Assembly (NCBI GenBank): GCA_015501055.1
Contig: JADNYV010000002.1
Location: forward strand, 1-64,000
Direction: 5' to 3'
Length of the DNA: 64,000 bases
From: Mucidula mucida
Lineage: Eukaryota; Basidiomycota; Agaricomycetes; Agaricales; Physalacriaceae
Shown: in pieces, positions 22,018 through 34,227 of the stretch
Numbering within the stretch: position 1 is the stretch's first letter
How the letters are laid out: each line of letters starts with the position of its first letter
Translations under genes and position numbers: made by a program
Notes under the pieces: model-generated
What the model saw: the letters and a program-made list of their open reading frames with translations, nothing else
Told to the model about the DNA's origin: nothing
Databases searched by the model: none

Positions 22018-24206
22018 GATACGCGTTTACAGGATGTGCTGCACTGAGATGTTGATGGTACGCAGTCAAGGAATAAGTTTAAAACTCCGCCAGACAAAAT
22101 CCTAGGTTGACTCAAGTCTCAAGCTAATCGATTCCTTTTCGAACTGTGAACAAGTCTTGCTTGAAGCTTGAAGGGTTTTCTTCCTAGTGCGGGAAGTCTA
22201 AGTACTTGAAGTTAAATGTACCTAACCGTAATTGGTACGGACTCGGAAGCCTGCAAGTGCCGTTCTTCCGTGCTCTTAAGTGACGGGCGATTAAGTCAAC
22301 CAGGCCTGCATTCCTCTTTGCACCTTTGAACGGAAGATTCGGGTGTGTTCAAGAGCAGAATCCGACTGAACTCCGGACTGATTCCGACCTACACTCGTTA
22401 AGACTCGTACTAACGATCCTCTTTTGGTGCGTTTGTAGTCAAACATCAGGTCGAAGTCGCCTCTGACAAGACATTCGCATGAAATCCGCAGCGTCCGAGA
22501 TTTAGTCTCGTCAACCGACTCAACGAGAGAAGATGGGATACTTACGATCGTTTCTTATTGACTAATGGTGAAAAAATCAGACCTGGCACTCGTAGAGCGT
22601 AGCCTGAGTCAGCGATAGGCCCATTCAGTCACCGGCTTATCAAGTGCCCTTCGTTGTTGTCCTATGGATAGTGGACTGGTAATGCAACAATCACAAGTCT
22701 GTTTCGGGATGAGGTGCGCTTTCTGCCAGTTATCATCACCTATGCGCATTAATCTGTCGTCGTGTAGGTTATATTCCCGAGAACGCACAACCCCTCAAGC
22801 CAAGCTGAGGAATGACGCTTTGAATCTCTGACTTTCAAGTCATGTTCAAGCGAATATCATAACTGCTGGAAGAGTGTTGAGACTTAGGCCCCCAGATCAC
22901 CAGTCAGACGCGTTGAGAGACTTTTTGACAAGTAAACCCCGTCGGTGTAGCGCCAAAGCGCTGAAGGAATGTCGATGGCTAGAAGGAACTTGGCTTGGGT
23001 GTGTCCGGGAATGGTGTTACATCACGCACGGTCCTTAGAGGCCTCTGGAAGCCTGCGAACCGATTTTGGTAGGCATAAAGACTGCTACCCGTCACATTAG
23101 ATATACGTTGTGTGGCTTTCACTACACTTTTACAGCATGTATGTGGCGGCATTCGCCGCATGCTCCATTCCAGCATCTCGAGCTGTATGGTGGAGGCACC
23201 GATTGTTCTGCGTCGCCCGCAAAGTGTTTTCTGACAAGTCGAGCAAAAATTTCGATACAGCTTTCGACTGCTTTCCACGCGCAAAAATGGCTTCGCAAGC
23301 ATATATGATTTCGGATCTGCCACATTACCAGGAAGCGAGTGGCTCCAGTTTGGGCCCATACAGCTGCGACTGATACACGAAAGCCAACAGCAATAGTGAT
23401 TGGGTAGAGGTGCATAGGGAAAAACGTCGGCAACCCGTCGATGCTTCGGGATACATCTTGACTGACAACTTCTGGTACTTAGAACCCAAAGTTACAGGTG
23501 AAGTACATTCGCATGTAGTGAATGTCGCTTCCACGTCACATGAAGTGAACGAGGACGCCACTACATCAGGTGGGAGTGATTTGAATCATGTTCCGACAGG
23601 ATAGCTTGAAGGTGCGTGATCCTACTTTCTATCAGTGGTCGATAGCATGCTCAAGATCAGAAACGATTCCCCGGTGAATGTAGAAGGGAGTCATCGTGAA
23701 ATCATCGGCGCGAAAGCACCTGCAATCATGGATAGGAAACGCCTTGCAAGGCATAGTCAAATCTGTGGGACTTATTGATTTTGGGAGGGCTACACTACCG
23801 GCCTCCAAGACGATATCGTTTGACCGACGTTTGGCGCTGTGCACAGGAAAGGCACCCAAGAGACAAATGATGCGGCGAGTCCAGAAACATTTCATGGCCC
23901 TTACCCAACGAACCAGCTAAACCGACCAGTTCCCCAATAGGTTCTGTCTTTGTGTCTCCCCCGGCCAATCCGAAAGACGATTGTTGATCGGTAATGGTGA
24001 AAGAACATGATGGAAGAGACGATGTTCTGCATCAAAGTTTAATCGTCCTCGCCCTCAACAGCGAGCCCATTTTGGAAACGACTTTAGTTCGCTGACTAGC
24101 CTCTCTGCTTTACCCTACGTCGCGCAAAAAAATTAAACCCCGTACGCAGACTGTTACAATCATTGGATAGACGTCACCTCCAGATTTCAAGTGCGAGTCA
24201 AGCAAA
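22018..24206. other. Gene-poor region downstream and upstream of no clear gene
   Basis: About 2.2 kb. ORFs at 22979-23605 on the minus strand and 23696-23920 on the plus strand were read, but no family was recognised and no consistent exon chain could be made. The base order in the first 900 bp looks non-coding on both strands. The AA5 oxidase promoter must lie in its left part. Confidence 0.4.
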
Positions 24207-24686
24207 ATGTTCTCCTCCACTGGTGAAGGCCGCCCCCGCGCAAATTCTCTGGTTCGCGAACAATCTTTTTTCTCTACATCTGACGAGACTGATCTTTCCA
24301 CCAATGTATGTCCTAGAATGACGATATTCGAGTGGGACGCCCAAGATCTACGTCTGTCGTTGTCACTGGACGTTCTTCGTCGACACCTAGGGTATGTAAT
24401 ATGAATCGCCTTCAGTCTCCAATTTCAACGTTTACGTAGGTGTTTGGGGAACATAGGACTTATGGGAATGCTTTGAGCAGCGTGAGCTTGGCGACCGCCA
24501 TGCTTCGCCTCACTCTGATGAGCATCGTACGGGCAAAATTACCTATACCTATCACCTTTCTCATCTTACTGCTCACAGTTATCGGACCTGAGGTTCGAGC
24601 TCATAGGGCTCGATGGCATTCTTCCAGACGTCGTTGATTCGGATGACGACGAAGAAAGCCCGACGGACTATCACCAACCACACTGA
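24207..24686 (+). CDS. Hypothetical small protein, three exons
   Basis: Exon 1 (24207-24391) gives MFSSTGEGRPRANSLVREQ and ends LSLDVLRRHLG. A 48 bp GT-AG intron leads to exon 2 (24440-24526), then a 52 bp intron and exon 3, which ends in an acidic tail (DVVDSDDDEESPTDYHQPH). The join of exons 2 and 3 is in frame; the join of 1 and 2 is one base out, consistent with the indel pattern elsewhere. The acidic tail and good splice signals argue for a real gene. No family was recognised. Confidence 0.35.
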
Positions 24687-26780
24687 ACGATGACATACAT
24701 GATACATCAATTCTTGGCACACTAAATTAATCTCTTGCATGAACGTCAAGGAACAAGGCTCCTCCCCTCCATCTTTGCATCTTCCGAAATCTGTACCATA
24801 CCTTTTCGCGGTTGTGCGACATAGGGTACTTCTTGGACTTCCTTTCTTGGGCAGCAATTTGAAGGCAGTGGGGGGTTGTTAGACCGCGTGTCTCCGTGGT
24901 CGATGTTTGTGGCGTGCTGGGTGGAGGATCAAGTCAGGCGGGAGGCGAATACAGTATCTGTGAGATAGATGTTGCATGGTATGACGAAGCTCCACCACTG
25001 TGTGCTGGACAATCTGGTTGTTGTAGATATTCTTGATCGGCGTTGACACTGTCAATTCAACGTCTAATGTCTACAAACCGGCTGAAAGTCTGGCATTGTT
25101 TTGCGGGAAACCCAACCGTCTGCCAATGCGAATCTGGAAGATAAGTAAAGGTGGCAAATGACCTTCTTTTGCATAGCCCTCTGCCATGACCTCAGAGATT
25201 CATATACGCGTAGCTCTCTTCCCAAGCGTTCTGTCAAGACGCCGACACTGTACATGGTTGTATAGTACTCGTAGCATCGATAAATGCGCCCCTCTGCCGA
25301 TTGATGGCATGTCCATATTTGGTGCCAACTCCGGTCCCAAGCAACGAACTTAGAACGGACTCAAGCCCGGACATCTCCTACCAGGAGGTTCCAAAGCTGG
25401 GGACGATGTTTCTTCAACAGAATCTCAAATTTCTCGTCTCTTATTCGATCAGTCTCTGTTTCTCGCATGCGCCACATTCTTTCTGACTGTTTGTCTAAAT
25501 CTACCTCCTTCTTCCCTCGAATGGGCCGTGAATGGTTGTCTGAGATGGGTGTGGATACATGATGAGTCGACTCACTGTTATATACTGGCGCATCTATTGT
25601 TCCCTTGACAGCCTTAACGAAACTTTGCTTGCCAAGCATTGCTTTCATTCAATCGTTCCAATCTAGAGGTGATCATTCTAAACACGACCAGCATCAACCG
25701 GACCCTGCCTTTCTCCCACGTCAAAAGAGACAGAACAGTTAGAAGAATCGCCTTGTGCCTCTTCTGCCGTGCTCCCCTTTAGTATTATATCGACACCAAA
25801 CACTCGGCATCCTTCGGCTCAGCTGGCAAGAACGGCTTCATAGACTCAAAAACAGCGTACGGAAACACCTCCATTTTCCGTGGTTCCGTGTGTCGATTCC
25901 GTTCCCGAGTGCCCTCTTCTTCCAGGTCGTTCAATCAAAGGTCACCTCATTTTGTTTGGCCCTTGTTAGTCCTGGTACACCGAAAGAAGATCCAGAAATA
26001 AATGGACGTAGTATGGATCAAAAGTGACATTCGTATCCCACCCCCTACTACCGGCTTCAGCAATATACTCTGGCACGTCTGGGTCTCTTTGTTCTTTGCC
26101 TCAGCCACCACCGAGTCGCTCCCTCGCTGCCCTGCGGCCTCGCAGTATTGTAAGTGGCGCCATCACTCACTCAGATGCACATATACCCAATCCTCAACAT
26201 GACGCCTCCACATTCCCCAGGTACCTCATATAAAATGCTTCACCACACTGGGCCTCGTCTCCGTCCCCGTCGTCATTCACTGGTGCGTTTCTATAACCAT
26301 CTCGTGCCGCCAACGAATTTATGTCCGTCGACCACACATCAGAGCGCGAGCCCTATACCTTCATTTTCTTCACTCGCTGCACCAACGCGCCGCCGCTCCC
26401 TCTCTGATCTTCAGGTGACTTTTCCGACACTAAGACACATAGTCAAATACAGCTTCTGACGATGGCCCGACAGTTACTCAACCCAGTCGATGATCTAACA
26501 ATGGAAGTGGAATTGAGGAAATTTGCATTAGTACGGCGGTGTCAACCACGCTCTGCACCTACTAAACTCATCACAGAGACTGATTTCTCGTATGGAATAT
26601 GACAACAAGCCTGTCGATGTTTTCTACGCCGACACTGACGAGGACTGAAGAAATCTTCAAGGCGATCTATCCGCGTTCGCATGCACTTTCAATATACATC
26701 CTCCGATACATCTGACACTCCAATGCTCTTCAACATCGAAATTGACATTTCTTGGACCCCCCAATGGGAGAGCACGATAA
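24687..26780. other. Gene-poor region left of GPI10
   Basis: About 2.1 kb. The only stretch with some coding character is 25361-25648 on the minus strand, a charged 95-residue ORF rich in Arg, Glu and Lys (WRMRETETDRIRDEKFEIL) with no recognised family. The rest is pyrimidine-rich DNA with short open frames, and no exon chain could be supported. Confidence 0.35.
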
Positions 26781-28789
26781 TCATCCCCTCCATTTCCACA
26801 CGCGGACGCCTCCTTGACGCTCCTCCCCATCTCCCTCCCATGATCTGCCACCATGCCATACTTCTTGATACTTCTTGGCCAGAAGCATATTTTTAACACC
26901 GTCTTTCTCGAGCAGGGCTCCGAAAAAGACGAGATGGCGGGGCCATTCGTGTCTCCATTGACCCGAAAAATGTACTGAAGTACCCGGTATTGAAACTGGA
27001 TACGGCGAAAGAGGAAAGTTTGGATTGACCGTAGACGGAAAACGGTCTTGCAAATAATCGTACGGTGACGAGAAGAAGATCGTGGTTTGATCTCTGTACG
27101 TGGACAAATTTGGTTGCTGTAGAGACCGGTTTGTTAGAAGAGAGGGCGTGGTTATTCATAAATACGTACTCAAGAGGTGGTTCACATCCCAAAGCCCACA
27201 TTCCGCCCGATGCCAGTTCTGAACGATGAATGTATGCATGTCCCGGGGTTGAATGACAGGGCATCAGAAAACCAACACTTCCACCTTTCAGCTCGTCCGA
27301 AGGAATGCTTCGGATATACGAAAGCACGGCAACGGGTGCACTGCAATACAGCAAGGTAACGTATAGCGCGATCGGGATAGGAATGAGGAGCATTGAGAAG
27401 TAATCCCGCCGGATGGGAAGCGAGGAAATCTTCTGTTTTGGGGATTTGTCCGATAGGTCGACCAGAACTTTTGCGCCGAGAACGTGCATGAGGGGAAGAA
27501 CGGGATGTATAAAACGCCACTCCTTGTGACCCATGGAAGAGTATATTGCTATTGTCCATATGATTACTCTGCATAGCGTCCGTTTGGCGGGATCGATACC
27601 GTTGACCTGTGTCCACATTCCGTAGAGCACAAAGGGCAAAGAAGTGGTGCATAAGATGGGGAGTGCCTGCGTCAGATAGTAGTGCCAAGGATTGCCGCCG
27701 TAAAAAAGCGATACACCCGAAAGGTTGATGATGAAGAAGTTAACGGGCGCAAAAGTAATCTGACCATAATAAAGATAGTCTAAAAATATGACGAGCGAGA
27801 GAGCAGTAGATCTACGAGAAATTTCAGATGGCCGATGCATATGCGGCAGACGAAAGACTTACCCTATAACAACAGCGTTCATAACGAGGCTCAAAACGAA
27901 TCCCCGATGTGCTCGCGAAGACCATAACAGGTTGGCGAATAAAAATACCCAAATCACAGTGCTTGTTGGACGTATGATACACGCCAACGCGGCAAATGTC
28001 AAGCATTTCCGAATATCTGACCTAACACAGCATCAGTTTGATCCTTCGAAGATTGAAAAGTAATACTCGTAAAATGGGGTCTGCGGCGACCTAGTTTGAC
28101 ATGCGCCCCACGGAAAATACGAGAGAGCTATGGTTGTCAAGGTGGTCTCAAACGAGTTTGATAATGAGCGAGACAGAGACAATGCATGGAAGAACGAGGT
28201 GAGGGAGAGAAAGAACTGATGTGATCAGTTACAGAAGGTTGGGCGACGGGAACAACCTACTGCTGTTGAAACATATCGTTGCCCCATGACTTTAGAAGTT
28301 ATTTTGCACAGCCAAATATCAGTTCCAGCGGCGAGAACGCCATGCAGAATTCGCGGACATATGATCTGAGCCACATTAGTTGTTTCCGAAGCAGTACACC
28401 CCGTCAAACGAGCCCACCACGAGCCAGTCACCCCAGAATCTGATAGAGTGTAGACCAGTCACTTTCAACATCCAGTATATAGGGATATTTAGAGCAGGGT
28501 AGATGATACTGCGAATGGGCAAGGGATTCAACCATTCCCAAGTAAGGCTTCCGTAGCCAAAAACCAGATGATGCGCCGGCTCAAGAGCTTGGAAGTACTC
28601 ATCAGGCTGGAAGAACGTCCGGGTAAAGACCGCAATAAGCACCCGAACAGCTAATGCATACAGGATTCTGTTGCCCATGTGGGGGAAGGAGGAGAGACGC
28701 GCCGACGACGCGTCGACGTGGTCGACGGCCGGCATGCGGCCCGATTTGGACAGTCCTCCATTTCTGGCAACTGCCGGTCGACCTTGCAT
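26781..28789 (-). CDS. GPI10: GPI mannosyltransferase 3 (PIG-B type)
   Basis: Gpi10 adds the third mannose to the GPI anchor precursor in the ER membrane, using dolichol-phosphate mannose. The protein belongs to glycosyltransferase family 22. Near the N-terminus is TRTFFQPDEYFQALEPAHHLVFGYG..TWEW, the family's catalytic-loop motif with the acidic pair, followed by several membrane segments. The hallmark HKEWRFI motif is present (about 27515-27535). The C-terminus contains a luminal HEWP-like motif near 26940 and ends VRVWKWRG. At least six exons with short introns. The first Met (28789) is only 27 bp from the YMR1 start; Mets at about 28735 and 28679 are alternatives. An essential function in yeast. 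Confidence 0.9.
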
Positions 28790-28816
28790 CCTGCCATTGC
28801 CCTCTCTGCCTACTCA

Positions 28817-31687
28817 ATGGATTCCATTAGGGTGTCTAAGGTCGGCGCGCTACGGTGTCGTTTCATTCCTTTGCAACTCAAGTATATCCCAGGTCGAGAA
28901 TGTTACTTGCACGAAAGGAATCTCGTCCTTGACTGGTACTGTTCATCTCACCGCCCACCATCTCATTTTCCAGTACGATGACGAGAAGGAGAAAGAACTT
29001 TGGGTATGCCGGTCTTTAACGTGGTGCTCAATAACATCAACGTTGCAGGTTCCATATCCATTGATATCGCTCGTAACACGACTTCCCCAAACGCATCAAG
29101 GCCAGAGTCCATTAACGCTGCATTCGCGGACATTCGAAACTTTTTCCTTGGTTTTCTCAAAGGACTCCGATGCCTCAGATGTGTTCGAAAGCGTGAAAGA
29201 ATTGACTGTGACCAGTACGCCAATCATCTCCTCTCCATAGCCGCAGTCCTTATCCATTTGCAGCCTCCGTTCAGCAGCTGTACGCCTTCTTCTACTCACC
29301 AAAACCACCTTTACCCAGCGGTGGATGGACGATATATTCACCGCGAGAGGAGTTTGGTCGTATGGGCGTCGGTACCCGGACTAAAGCCTGGCGCTTCACG
29401 GATATCAACAAAGACTATTCCGTGGGTAGTTGCTTGATTTCTTACGTGGCCCGTGTCGATGACCCTCAGGACCTCTAGTTCTGCCCCACGTATCCTGCAA
29501 GGATGATTGTGCCCACCAAGATCAGTGACACCACCTACAATACGCCTCCAAGTATAGGAGCAAGTGCCGAATACCAGTGTTATCCTACTTGCATTGGAAC
29601 AACTATGTGCGCGAGGTTATCCAAGTACAGAACCTTACATTTAACGTCATTCATAGGGAAGTATAACGAGATCCAGTCAACCTATGGTCGGCATCACGCA
29701 GAACCGGTCTATTCAAGATGAAAAACTCATTGAGGCCATTTTCCAATCGCATCATTCGCCCGAATCGCGCGCGTCAGGCGGTCCCATTTACGGTGCAACT
29801 ACCACAACTTGATCATTGATGCTAGACCGACTGCGAACGCTGTCGCTAACACCGCCAAAGGCGCCGGAACAGAGAATATGGACAATTATAAAGAAGGAAA
29901 GAAGGTGTATCTCGGCATCGACCATATCCACACCATGCGAGAGTCTCTTGCAAATGTGGTGGAAAGCTTACGGGAGGCAGACACGATGTTAGCCAGTATC
30001 AACAACGACCTGTCGGAACAGGTATCTGGGATATCCGTCCTGGATCGGCATGCCTTGCGTCGGTCGGGGTGGCTACGCCATATTGCAGCCATCCTGGAGG
30101 GCACTGTCCTTATAACGCGTAATGTTCATGTTAATTCCTCCCATGTTCTCATTCACTGTTCCGATGGCTGGGACCGCACGTCCCAGCTTTCTTCTCTTGC
30201 TCAGATATGTCTGGATCCCTTCTACAGGACCATCCGTGGCTTCGAGATCCTCATGGAAAAAGACTGGTTATCGTTTGGGCATAAATTCCTCGATCGTTGT
30301 GGCCATCTTTCGTCGGACAAGTTTTTCGTGTCGACGCCTGAGAACTCGGGTGGCGGCGATGGCGCTGCGCAGGCTTTCCTCACGTCGGTGCAGAATCGCT
30401 TCGTTTCCCAGAGCCATATCAAAGAGACAAGTCCCGTCTTCCACCAATTCCTCGAATCCGTGCGACAAGTCCAACGTCAATTCCCCGATCGCTTCCAATT
30501 CAACGAACGTTTCCTCCATCAACTATACTATCACTTGTATTCTTGTCAATTCGGTACATTCTTGTACAACAGCGAACGAGAACGTCGTGTGGCTGATGGA
30601 ACAGGTCCAGCTCCCTGGGAGCGCACTATCAGCGTTTGGGACTTCTTCAATCGCCTGAGGAAATGGAGCTCAATACGAACCCAAGCTATGATCCCTCGCT
30701 AGATGAGCCTTCCAATAGAACAGGGCCAGCAGACATGGGTGTCCTGATGCCGAATCCTAAAGATGTTCGGTTCTGGCATGAATTGTACGGTCGAACAGAC
30801 GAAGAGATGAATGGGAGGATTGTTGCTGGGCAAGTCGCGATGCCGGAGGTCGTGGGTCCTGTCGAGAGTGCTGCGGACGACCCGGTTATCGAGAGATCGA
30901 CTACACCCACAACAGTGCCTCTTCCTCCGTCGCCATGTAATTCTCCTGCACAATCTTTGGCCCATCATGGTCGAATACAGTGGGCCGACGGAGTCCTTCG
31001 CCGAACCCCTCAATTCAAGCCCCAGTCCCTGTCCCAGATTCAGCTTCACGTCCAACGCCGCTGTCTCGTGACAGCTTCCGTCCGTTCGGACAGTCTTCCT
31101 CTTCATTTTCGTTGAAGCCTACCTCCACATCATCAGATCCATCAAGTAGGCCGGTTGCTCCTGACTATTTGGGCGGTGGCGTTCGTTCCGTCTGGGGCAA
31201 ACTATCCTCAAATGCGTCGGCCGCTTTTTCCGTCGTGCAGGAAGCGTATGTTGGGGTTGCGAAAGATTTCAGGGGCAACGATGAGAAGACCGAAGAGTTA
31301 CGCGGGCGAGATGATCTCAACGCTTGGGGAGAGCAGCAGGCCCCAACCTCTACGAGTTCAGCGGGACTACCACCCAAGTCTACCTCAGAGAACCCTTGGG
31401 CTGTTGCATCGAGTAGCTCGGCACCACCATCTCTTTCTCCATACGATAACCCATGGGGTTCAGTTCGTGGCCCATCATCTAAAGAACGTAATCATACAAC
31501 CAGCCCGCTTCCGCTGGACCCTACCGTATCTCCTTCGCTTCGTGCACTGTCAGACAGTACATTTCCCCCGGCAGATAACCTTAGCAAGCTGTCGCTGGCA
31601 TCCACAAAGGCTGCCGACACGAACAAGAACATTAGTCCACCATCTTCAGCTGGCAGTATAGATCCTTTAGGTGTTGGGCCGATATAA
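28817..31687 (+). CDS. YMR1: Myotubularin-family phosphoinositide 3-phosphatase
   Basis: Myotubularins remove the 3-phosphate from PI3P and PI(3,5)P2 on endosomes and vacuoles. The start MDSIRVSK is followed after a 52 bp intron by the PH-GRAM domain (VENVTCTKGISSLTGTVHLT, LIFQYDD). The phosphatase domain has GWTIYSPREEFGRMG, WRFTDINKDYSFCPTYP, NLIIDARPTANAVANTAKGAG, then the catalytic P-loop HCSDGWDRT (about 30152-30178). PAPWERTISVWDFFN follows, then a long Ser/Pro-rich tail. Three one-base gaps (about 29806, 30655 and 30980) break the frame between otherwise perfectly conserved blocks, so assembly errors are the simplest explanation. Head-to-head with GPI10. Confidence 0.9.
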
Positions 31688-31926
31688 TATATAACCTGTT
31701 GTACACGTATAATCAGCCCATTTCTTTTGACATATCGTAGAGTTCAAAACGTGCGTTATTTTAGGTATTTTGTGTCCTTTTGACGAGGAATGAGCCCAGA
31801 CTCGAAAGTGAGCCGTCCGAAAACGACGGTTGATCACGATAACGCCAATTGATGAAACGATGGTGAATGCTGAGTCAGCAGGCAGCAACACGATAAAAAT
31901 CTGGATCGTAAGAGAAGTTGAATAGT

Positions 31927-31981
31927 TTTCTTCCCTCTCCCCATCTCCTAGATTTTCCCTCCTTCCTCTCCTCCTAGTCTC
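31927..31981 (+). promoter_or_regulatory. Pyrimidine-rich tract before the SAM synthetase start
   Basis: About 55 bases are almost entirely C and T and end four bases before the ATG. Such CT-rich leaders are common just upstream of strongly transcribed genes in filamentous fungi. This agrees with the C-biased codon use of the gene that follows. Confidence 0.5.
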
Positions 31982-31984
31982 AAG

Positions 31985-33431
31985 ATGTCTGGTAACGGCC
32001 AAGCTGTCCGCGCCGCTCTCGCGCCCGGCCATTTCCTTTTTACCTCCGAGTCCGTTGGTGAAGGACATCCTGGTATGGCCTTGAAAAATGTTGTCAACGT
32101 GTAATAAAACTTAGATTCATTGCAGACAAGATCTGTGACCAGGTCTCCGATGCCATCGTGAGTCCTCCGCCCCCTCCATCGCGTAAAGTCGACGATTAAC
32201 CCGTTTTGCTTGCACAGCTCGACGCCTGTTTGGCGGAGGACCCATGGTCCAAGGTCGGCTGCGAGACGGCCTCCAAGACGGGCATGATCATGGTTTTCGG
32301 TGAAATCACCACCAAGGCCCACCTCGACTTCCAAAAGATCATCCGTAACACCATCAAGGAGATCGGCTACGACTCGTCGGAAAAGGGCTTCGACTACAAG
32401 ACCTGCAACATCCTCGTCGCCATCGAGCAGCAGTCGCCCGACATTGCCCAGGGTCTCGACCATGGTGACCTCGAGTCCCACGGTGCCGGTGACCAGGGAA
32501 TCATGTTCGGCTATGCCACCGACGAGACGGAGGAGTATATGCCTCTCACCATCGTTCTCGCCCACAAGCTCAACGCCGCCTTGGCTGCTGCTCGTCGCTC
32601 TGGTCTCCTCCCTTGGGTCCGCCCAGATACCAAGTCCCAGGTTACCATCGAGTACAAGAAGGATGGCGGAGCCACTATCCCCCTTCGTGTCGATACCATT
32701 GTCATCTCCGCTCAGCATGCTGAGGAGATTTCCCTTGCCGAGCTCCAGAAGGAAATCTTGAACAAGGTCATTAAGCAGGTTATCCCCGCTAACCTCCTCG
32801 ACGATCGCACCATCTACCACGTTCGTCACGTAAATCTCCGCGTATAATTTTCTTATCTAATCTCTGGCTTAGATTAACCCTACTGGTCGCTTCGTTATCG
32901 GTGGACCTCAGGGTGATGCCGGCTTGACTGGTCGCAAGATCATCGTCGACTCCTACGGTGGATGGGGAGCTCACGGTGGAGGTGCTTTCTCTGGAAAGGA
33001 CTTCTCCAAGGTCGATCGGTCTGCTGCTTACACTGGCCGTTGGATCGGTAAGTTCCTCGTACGATCAGAACATCTATGAGACTCACAGCGTATTCTAGCC
33101 AAGTCCTTGGTCGCTGGTGGCATTGCCCGCCGTGTCCTCGTTCAGCTCTCCTACGCCATCGGTGTTGCCGAGCCTTTGTCCATCTACGTTGACTCTTACG
33201 GAACCGGAAAGATCTCGGACGCCGAGATTGTCGAGCTCATCCGCAAGAACTGGGACCTCAGGCCCGGTATCATGGTTCGGGAGCTCAACCTCCAGAAGCC
33301 TCAGTACCGCCAGACTGCCTGCTACGGTCACTTCGGTAAGTACCGCATTTCACCTTGCTTTGACCTTGTTAATGGTCTTTGCAGGCAACCCCGACTACAG
33401 CTGGGAGAAGCCCAAGAAACTCGTGCTATGA
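31985..33431 (+). CDS. S-adenosylmethionine synthetase
   Basis: Makes S-adenosylmethionine from methionine and ATP, the cell's main methyl donor. Six exons. The first ([29 protein letters not shown]) splices into [11 protein letters not shown], together giving the methionine and ATP site motif GEGHPDK. Later hallmarks are [12 protein letters not shown], the P-loop-like GGAFSGKD region within [32 protein letters not shown], and the end [14 protein letters not shown]. All introns are GT-AG and the frame is intact. Codons end strongly in C or G, as expected for high expression, in contrast to its neighbours. In yeast the orthologues are SAM1 and SAM2. Confidence 0.95.
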
Positions 33432-33732
33432 TTTCACGTCCCCTCTTTCACGCCATACCCTCACGTTACGCTATCTCGCATGGAAGTTCATCCTTCCCTT
33501 TGTATCACATTGCATCGTTAAGTTATTTTAGCACTCCTTATCATCGTGTTGTCGGATCTAGAAGATTGTTTTATGGGTCGCTGTGCTCTAACTAAAAAAA
33601 TCGCATATAATACCTTGTAGTTATTGCAGAATATATCGCGCTCAACCGCGTAGTTCTCCATCCATTTGCGAGATTTGACGAAAGCGACTTAGCAGAAAGC
33701 ATCGGTACCTGTTCGTAGAACATTCATCTATC
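33432..33732. other. Intergenic region after SAM synthetase
   Basis: About 300 bases that should hold the SAM synthetase 3' UTR. An A/T-rich stretch near 33590-33620 could serve 3'-end formation. Nothing else seen. Confidence 0.4.
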
Positions 33733-34073
33733 ATGTCGGAGGTGCCGCGCATCCTCCTGGGCAGACTGACTCTTCCACTCGATTTGCACTTGAGTTCTAT
33801 TGCATCCCGGACAGTAAGACAATCATTGAACGAACTCGAGGCAGGTCAGATACAGGTATACCTCTGGTATGCGCCACCTGGGAGCTACTTTCTCCGTACA
33901 TAATTTAATTTGGAGATCGAGAGCTTCAAGTTTTGGACCATGCGCTCCTGTCGCATCCGTTTCAGTCCATCACCCTCTGCGACGCGTCGTTCCCGGATTT
34001 GACCCGCGCTTTGATGCGTCGCCCGCAAAAAGTGGGGGCACCTTTACATGGATGCAATCGAGAATCAGTCTGA
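33733..34073 (+). CDS. Hypothetical small protein, two exons
   Basis: Exon 1 reads MSEVPRILLGRLTLPLDLHL and ends EAGQIQ at a GTATAC donor. With the acceptor near 33923 the frame continues LQVLDHALLSHPFQSITLCD and stops at 34073. A one-base shift near 34045 would instead lead into a charged tail (MDAIENQSESRKKYRLFDLD). The exon 1 composition is protein-like, but no family was recognised. It sits between two well-supported genes with room for its own promoter. Confidence 0.4.
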
Positions 34074-34227
34074 GAGTCGGAAGAAGTACAGATTGTTCGA
34101 TTTAGATGTTCATGGTGGAGAGCGGGCACGGACTGTACAACTACTGAAGGGTACAAAGATAACCTGACATACAATGAGTACACGGAAGCATAACGGGCCT
34201 CAGAGCGGGATAAACACAGGAAGAGCT

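Noticed and set aside
22979..23433. Overlapping minus-strand ORFs with several Cys residues
   Set aside because: No signal peptide, no consistent splice chain and no recognised Cys pattern.
23696..23920. Kinase-like string GLIDFGRA
   Set aside because: A single DFG-like motif with no catalytic loop, no N-lobe and no neighbouring exons; likely chance.
31948..32829. 293-codon open frame antisense to SAM synthetase
   Set aside because: It is the mirror of a strongly C/G-ending codon pattern, a known artefact, and crosses the introns of the real gene.
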